Part shown: in pieces, positions 61,010 through 64,000 of the stretch | Position numbering within the stretch: position 1 is the stretch's first letter | Layout of the letters: every line of letters begins with the position of its first letter | NCBI RefSeq assembly: GCF_900115285.1 | Contig: NZ_FOYW01000001.1 | Span: 1,275,616 to 1,339,615 of the forward strand | DNA length: 64,000 bases | Reading direction: 5' to 3' | Source of the DNA: Marinobacter daqiaonensis | Lineage (GTDB): Bacteria; Pseudomonadota; Gammaproteobacteria; Pseudomonadales; Oleiphilaceae | Notes under the pieces: model-generated | Database searches by the model: none | What the model was told of the DNA's origin: nothing | The model's input: the letters and a program-made list of their open reading frames with translations, nothing else | Position numbers and translations under genes: made by a program

Positions 61010-63142
61010 TCAGCTGAGAAACCGCCCCTCAAACCGTTTGGCCGTGACCGGCTTGCCAAAGTAAAAGCCCTGGGCATATTCGCAACCGTTTGCGCAGAGG
61101 TAGTCCACCAGGCCACTGGTTTCCACGCCTTCGGCAATGACCCTCAGGTTGAGACTCTGCCCCATCCGGATGATCGCATTGACGATGGCCGCCTTGTCAG
61201 GATCCGACGCCAGGTCGTGAACAAAGGTCTGGTCGATCTTCAGTTCGTCCACGGGCAGGTCCTTGAGGTAACTCAGTGACGAGTACCCGGTACCGAAGTC
61301 GTCGACGGAAATCCGCACGCCCATCTTCTCCAGGGACCGTATCCGGTCCGCGGCACCGGCGACATCGCTCATCAGCACGGATTCCGTCAGCTCCAGCTGC
61401 AACTGGTTCGGAGGCAGCCGGAATCGGTCCAGGACATCGGCAACATGATCCACCAGGCTGTCACCCCGCAGCTGGACCATCGACACGTTCACCGAGACCC
61501 GCACAGGCGGGTACCCCGCATCGAGCCAGGCTCTCGCCTGGCGGCAGGATTCCTCAAGAACCCAGTCACCGATACTGATCATCAGCTCCCGGCGCTCCTC
61601 GGCCACCGGAATGAAGCGATTGGGTGAAACCGAGCCCAGCCGGGGATGGCGCCATCGCAACAGGACTTCCGCCGCCAGCACCTTGCCGGTGGCAAGTTCA
61701 ACCTGGGGCTGGAAATGCAGGGAAAGCTGCTTCTCCGCAAGGGCCTTGCGCAGCTCCCTCTGAAGTTCCCGGCGTTCCCTGGCCCGTCGGTTCATTGCCG
61801 GCGCGAAGAACTGCATATTGTTGCGGCCCAGGGCCTTGGCCTGGTACATGGCCGTATCCGCGTGGCGGATAAGACTGTCCGGATCGTGGCCGTCGTCAGG
61901 AAAGACACTGATACCGACGCTGGTGGATATCTCGACGGTGTGACCCTCCAGTTCGAAAGGCTCCCGGAGGGTGTCGGACACTTTGCTTCCCAGTTCATTC
62001 AGGCTGGCCATCTCGCCAAACTCGGTCAGCAGCAGGATGAACTCATCGCCACCCACCCGGCATACCGTATCGGAGCGTCGCACGCAGTTCTTCAGTCGTT
62101 CGGCCACCTCCACCAGAAGATCGTCGCCGGCGGTGTGGCCAAGCATGTCGTTGACCTCCTTGAACAGATCAAGATCCAGGTACATGAGGGCCAGCCGCTC
62201 ACCATGGCGCTCGGCGTGGGCGACCTCCTGCATCAGCCGGTCCTTGAGCAGGGCCCGGTTGGGGAGACCGGTCAGCGGATCCCGGGTGGCCAGGTAACCA
62301 AGCTGGGCCGTCAGGGCGCGGACATTGCTGACATCGCGAATGGTGACCACGACTCCCAGGAACTCACCGCCGGAATCCCACAGGGGCGCGGCAGCCTCTT
62401 CCACCGGAACCTGCCTGCCGTCCTTGCGCTCCAGCAGGATGTCACTTCGGTGCGCGGACTGATCCCGGGTCCTCAAGGTCAGTTCGCTCATGCTTTCGAC
62501 CGGCTGGCCGCTGGCTTCATCAAGTACCGCCACGACCTCCCCGACCGGTTTGCCAATCGCATCCTCCCCACTCCAGCCGGTGATTCGCTCGGCTGCCGGG
62601 TTGAGGTAATGGGTCAGGCCGTCCGCGTCCGTGCATATCACACCGTCACTGATGTTTCGCAGGGTAACCTGGAGTCGTTCCTGCTCGGACTCGCGCTCCT
62701 GGTTGGAGATGGCAACATAGGTGCCGACGCTCTCGACAATGGCGCCATCGAGGGACTCGAACAGAAACCTCAGCTCCTTTTCCGAGAGCTCGGAAATGCG
62801 GTCCGATAATGTCTGGACGATGGCGCTGCGCAGTATCCCGTACTCGCGGGCAACTTCCTTGAGGCTGTAGCCCCGGCGCCAGCGAAGTTGGGCATGGTTC
62901 CTGGCGGCATTCACGGAAAGCTTTGCAATACTTTGCCCACTGAGGGCCTCGTCCGCATGATCGGCCATGGTCTTCAGGAGTTCCGGCAGGTTATTGCGGA
63001 GCTCCCGGCTGGGCAGCCTGCTCGCACAATCGGCGGCTTTCCTCGCGTCGACTTCCCAGACCTCGAAAATGGACTCCGCCTCCCGGCGGAAAAATTCCGA
63101 AAGGGTGAACGATGACTGTTCTCCCGAGGGGGCTCGCGTCAT
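61010..63142 (-). CDS. RsbRD-N/PAS/GGDEF/EAL cyclic-di-GMP protein
   Basis: This 710-residue cytoplasmic protein has four parts: an N-terminal RsbRD-like helical domain (about 10-150), a PAS domain (VTLRNISDGVICTDADGLTHYLNPAAERITGWSGEDAIG), a GGDEF domain with an intact RVGGDEF motif, and an EAL domain whose signature reads AAEVLLRWRHP (EVL in place of EAL, a variant known in active enzymes). Later EAL motifs (ELTESVLMSD, DDFGTGYSSLSYLKDLPVDELKIDQTFV) are intact. It may both make and break c-di-GMP; direction is not predictable. It starts near the divergent encapsulin operon. Confidence 0.93.
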   Translation of the reverse strand: MTRAPSGEQSSFTLSEFFRREAESIFEVWEVDARKAADCASRLPSRELRNNLPELLKTMADHADEALSGQSIAKLSVNAARNHAQLRWRRGYSLKEVAREYGILRSAIVQTLSDRISELSEKELRFLFESLDGAIVESVGTYVAISNQERESEQERLQVTLRNISDGVICTDADGLTHYLNPAAERITGWSGEDAIGKPVGEVVAVLDEASGQPVESMSELTLRTRDQSAHRSDILLERKDGRQVPVEEAAAPLWDSGGEFLGVVVTIRDVSNVRALTAQLGYLATRDPLTGLPNRALLKDRLMQEVAHAERHGERLALMYLDLDLFKEVNDMLGHTAGDDLLVEVAERLKNCVRRSDTVCRVGGDEFILLLTEFGEMASLNELGSKVSDTLREPFELEGHTVEISTSVGISVFPDDGHDPDSLIRHADTAMYQAKALGRNNMQFFAPAMNRRARERRELQRELRKALAEKQLSLHFQPQVELATGKVLAAEVLLRWRHPRLGSVSPNRFIPVAEERRELMISIGDWVLEESCRQARAWLDAGYPPVRVSVNVSMVQLRGDSLVDHVADVLDRFRLPPNQLQLELTESVLMSDVAGAADRIRSLEKMGVRISVDDFGTGYSSLSYLKDLPVDELKIDQTFVHDLASDPDKAAIVNAIIRMGQSLNLRVIAEGVETSGLVDYLCANGCEYAQGFYFGKPVTAKRFEGRFLS

Positions 63143-63274
63143 GGGCTGACTTCCTGTTAGCTCGGCGATAAAGGAAAAGCGGAACCCTGAATTACCGTTA
63201 TCTGGTATCCACCTCTTTTCAAGCAGTGTAGTCCGAATTTCCGGCCCTGCCCGAACCGCTGGCGGGGTACCACC

Positions 63275-63302
63275 TTGAAATCACTACCGGCTGGCATAAG
63301 CT
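63275..63302 (+). promoter_or_regulatory. Candidate promoter of the encapsulin operon
   Basis: TTGAAA and TAAGCT are separated by 16 nt, resembling -35 and -10 elements, about 60 nt before the ferritin start codon. Other starts are possible. Confidence 0.4.
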
Positions 63303-63364
63303 CTGTAAGTGGGTAAGACACTTTTCCATCATGAATTCACCACCTATCCATTGCGGAGAAAAAC

Positions 63365-63757
63365 ATGGCAGGGGCAAGCGAGAGTTACCACGAGCCTATT
63401 GAGCAACTATCGGAAAAGACCCGGGACATGCATCGCGCCCTGGTCTCGGTCCAGGAAGAGCTTGAAGCCGTCGACTGGTATCAGCAGCGCGCGGACGCCA
63501 CCGACGATGAAGAACTCAAGGGCCTGCTGCTTCACAACATGCGGGAGGAAATCGAACACGCCTGCATGGTGCTGGAATGGTTGCGGCGCAACCATCCGGA
63601 TTTCGCCGAACAGATGAAGATCTACCTGTTTACCGAAAAGCCGATTCTCGAGGCGGAAGAGGAAGACGCGGATCTCAGCGACGCCTCCCGGTCCGGCCCC
63701 ACCAAAAGCCTGAACAAATTCACCATTGGTTCTATGAAGGGTGAGTCAAAATCATGA
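63365..63757 (+). CDS. Encapsulated ferritin (encapsulin cargo)
   Basis: This 130-residue two-helix ferritin (EncFtn) oxidises Fe(II) inside an encapsulin shell. The helices carry the iron ligands Glu32, Glu62 and His65 (QEELEAVDWYQQRAD and NMREEIEHACMVLEWL), with the same numbering as in the Rhodospirillum protein as I recall it. After a Ser/Asp-rich linker, the C-terminus ends in SLNKFTIGSMKGESKS, which matches encapsulin targeting peptides. The stop overlaps the shell gene start by 4 nt (ATGA). Confidence 0.95.
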   Translation: MAGASESYHEPIEQLSEKTRDMHRALVSVQEELEAVDWYQQRADATDDEELKGLLLHNMREEIEHACMVLEWLRRNHPDFAEQMKIYLFTEKPILEAEEEDADLSDASRSGPTKSLNKFTIGSMKGESKS

Positions 63758-64000
63758 GCTATCTCAATCGTGGAAACGCCTCCTTCTCCAAAGACATCTG
63801 GGAAAACATTGATCAAGCGGCGGTCGGAGCCGCCCGGGAAGTTCTCACCGGGCGCCGGTTCCTGGAAGTGGACGGCCCCTATGGTGTGGGCCTGACGGCC
63901 ATCGAGGCGGGCGAAGAAGGATACTGCCGCCAGCCGAAGCCGGATGAGGCCGGTGCCGTGCTCAGCCGGGCCAGCGCGATTCCGATGCTGCGCAAGGGCT
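63754..64000 (+). CDS. Encapsulin shell protein, N-terminal part (cut by window end)
   Basis: Translation from ATG 63754 gives 82 residues: MSYLNRGNASFSKDIWENIDQAA, then REVLTGRRFLEVDGPYGVGLTAIEAGEE, and a loop ending AIPMLRKG. The start F-S-x-D-I-W-E-N-I-D and G-R-R-F-L-E-V-D-G-P-x-G are typical of family 1 encapsulin shells, whose HK97-like subunits assemble into an icosahedral cage. The frame is open to the last base, so most of the gene lies beyond the window. It directly follows and overlaps its ferritin cargo gene. Confidence 0.93.
   Translation, partial: MSYLNRGNASFSKDIWENIDQAAVGAAREVLTGRRFLEVDGPYGVGLTAIEAGEEGYCRQPKPDEAGAVLSRASAIPMLRKG

Noticed and set aside
1..64000. Mobile elements, tRNA, rRNA and CRISPR arrays
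   Set aside because: No transposase, integrase, tRNA-like cloverleaf with anticodon, rRNA motif or regularly spaced repeat array was found on reading both strands.

Overview
The window looks like a chromosomal segment from a marine gammaproteobacterium of the Marinobacter/Pseudomonas type. This is inferred from the GC-rich sequence, the family mix (RlmJ, RsuA, EfpL/YeiP, a PA0069-type radical SAM protein, MtgA, UppP, Ohr) and the oil/lipid flavour of several genes; I could not search a database. About 68 protein genes are supported, mostly short operons or single genes on both strands. No rRNA, tRNA, CRISPR array, insertion sequence, integrase or prophage gene was recognised.

Layout. 1-10.2 kb: the end of serA, a coiled-coil protein, a hydrolase/OmpA lipoprotein pair, an EamA exporter with a GIY-YIG protein, a periplasmic DUF4168 protein, an orphan TRAP-type binding lipoprotein, rlmJ, an MFS permease, and a chemoreceptor with its sensor at the C-terminus. 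10.2-20.2 kb: a PhoX phosphatase with a Pho-box-like element, an acidic lipoprotein, uppP, a shrunken acyl-CoA dehydrogenase-like protein behind cfa, and a Tat-exported partner plus GMC oxidoreductase operon. 20.2-35.7 kb: LysR/sirtuin, parvulin, alkB, mgtC, mtgA, gabT, an acyl-CoA dehydrogenase, a SprT-like protein without its zinc motif, a lipid kinase, a membrane-anchored receiver protein, a Ca/Na exchanger, a ZIP transporter and a solitary AbiTii-domain protein.

35.7-48.7 kb: HD-GYP protein, serine hydrolase, a radical SAM gene under a textbook LexA box, TSUP permease, ankyrin protein, ohr with AT-rich operator-like palindromes, spermidine-synthase-like protein, redox enzymes, nitronate monooxygenase, PadR and AraC regulators, and an SDR gene destroyed by an internal deletion. 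48.7-56.6 kb: endonuclease V, a secreted polyester (PET) hydrolase homologue, rsuA, a hydroxyacid dehydrogenase, efpL, a lactate/malate-dehydrogenase-like enzyme, a thioesterase and a triple-BON protein. 56.6-64 kb: an epimerase/SRPBCC/[ACP-acyl-AMP ligase-acyltransferase] operon, a GGDEF-EAL protein, and the start of an encapsulin operon (encapsulated ferritin plus shell, cut by the window end).

Main points of interest: the type-IIa-like PETase homologue with a repeated palindrome upstream; the fused ACP-ligase-acyltransferase operon of unknown lipid product; the ferritin encapsulin; the acyl-CoA dehydrogenase-like protein that has lost its FAD domain; the receiver protein tethered in the membrane; a short dispersed intergenic repeat in three copies; and the LexA, Pho and Ohr regulatory sites.
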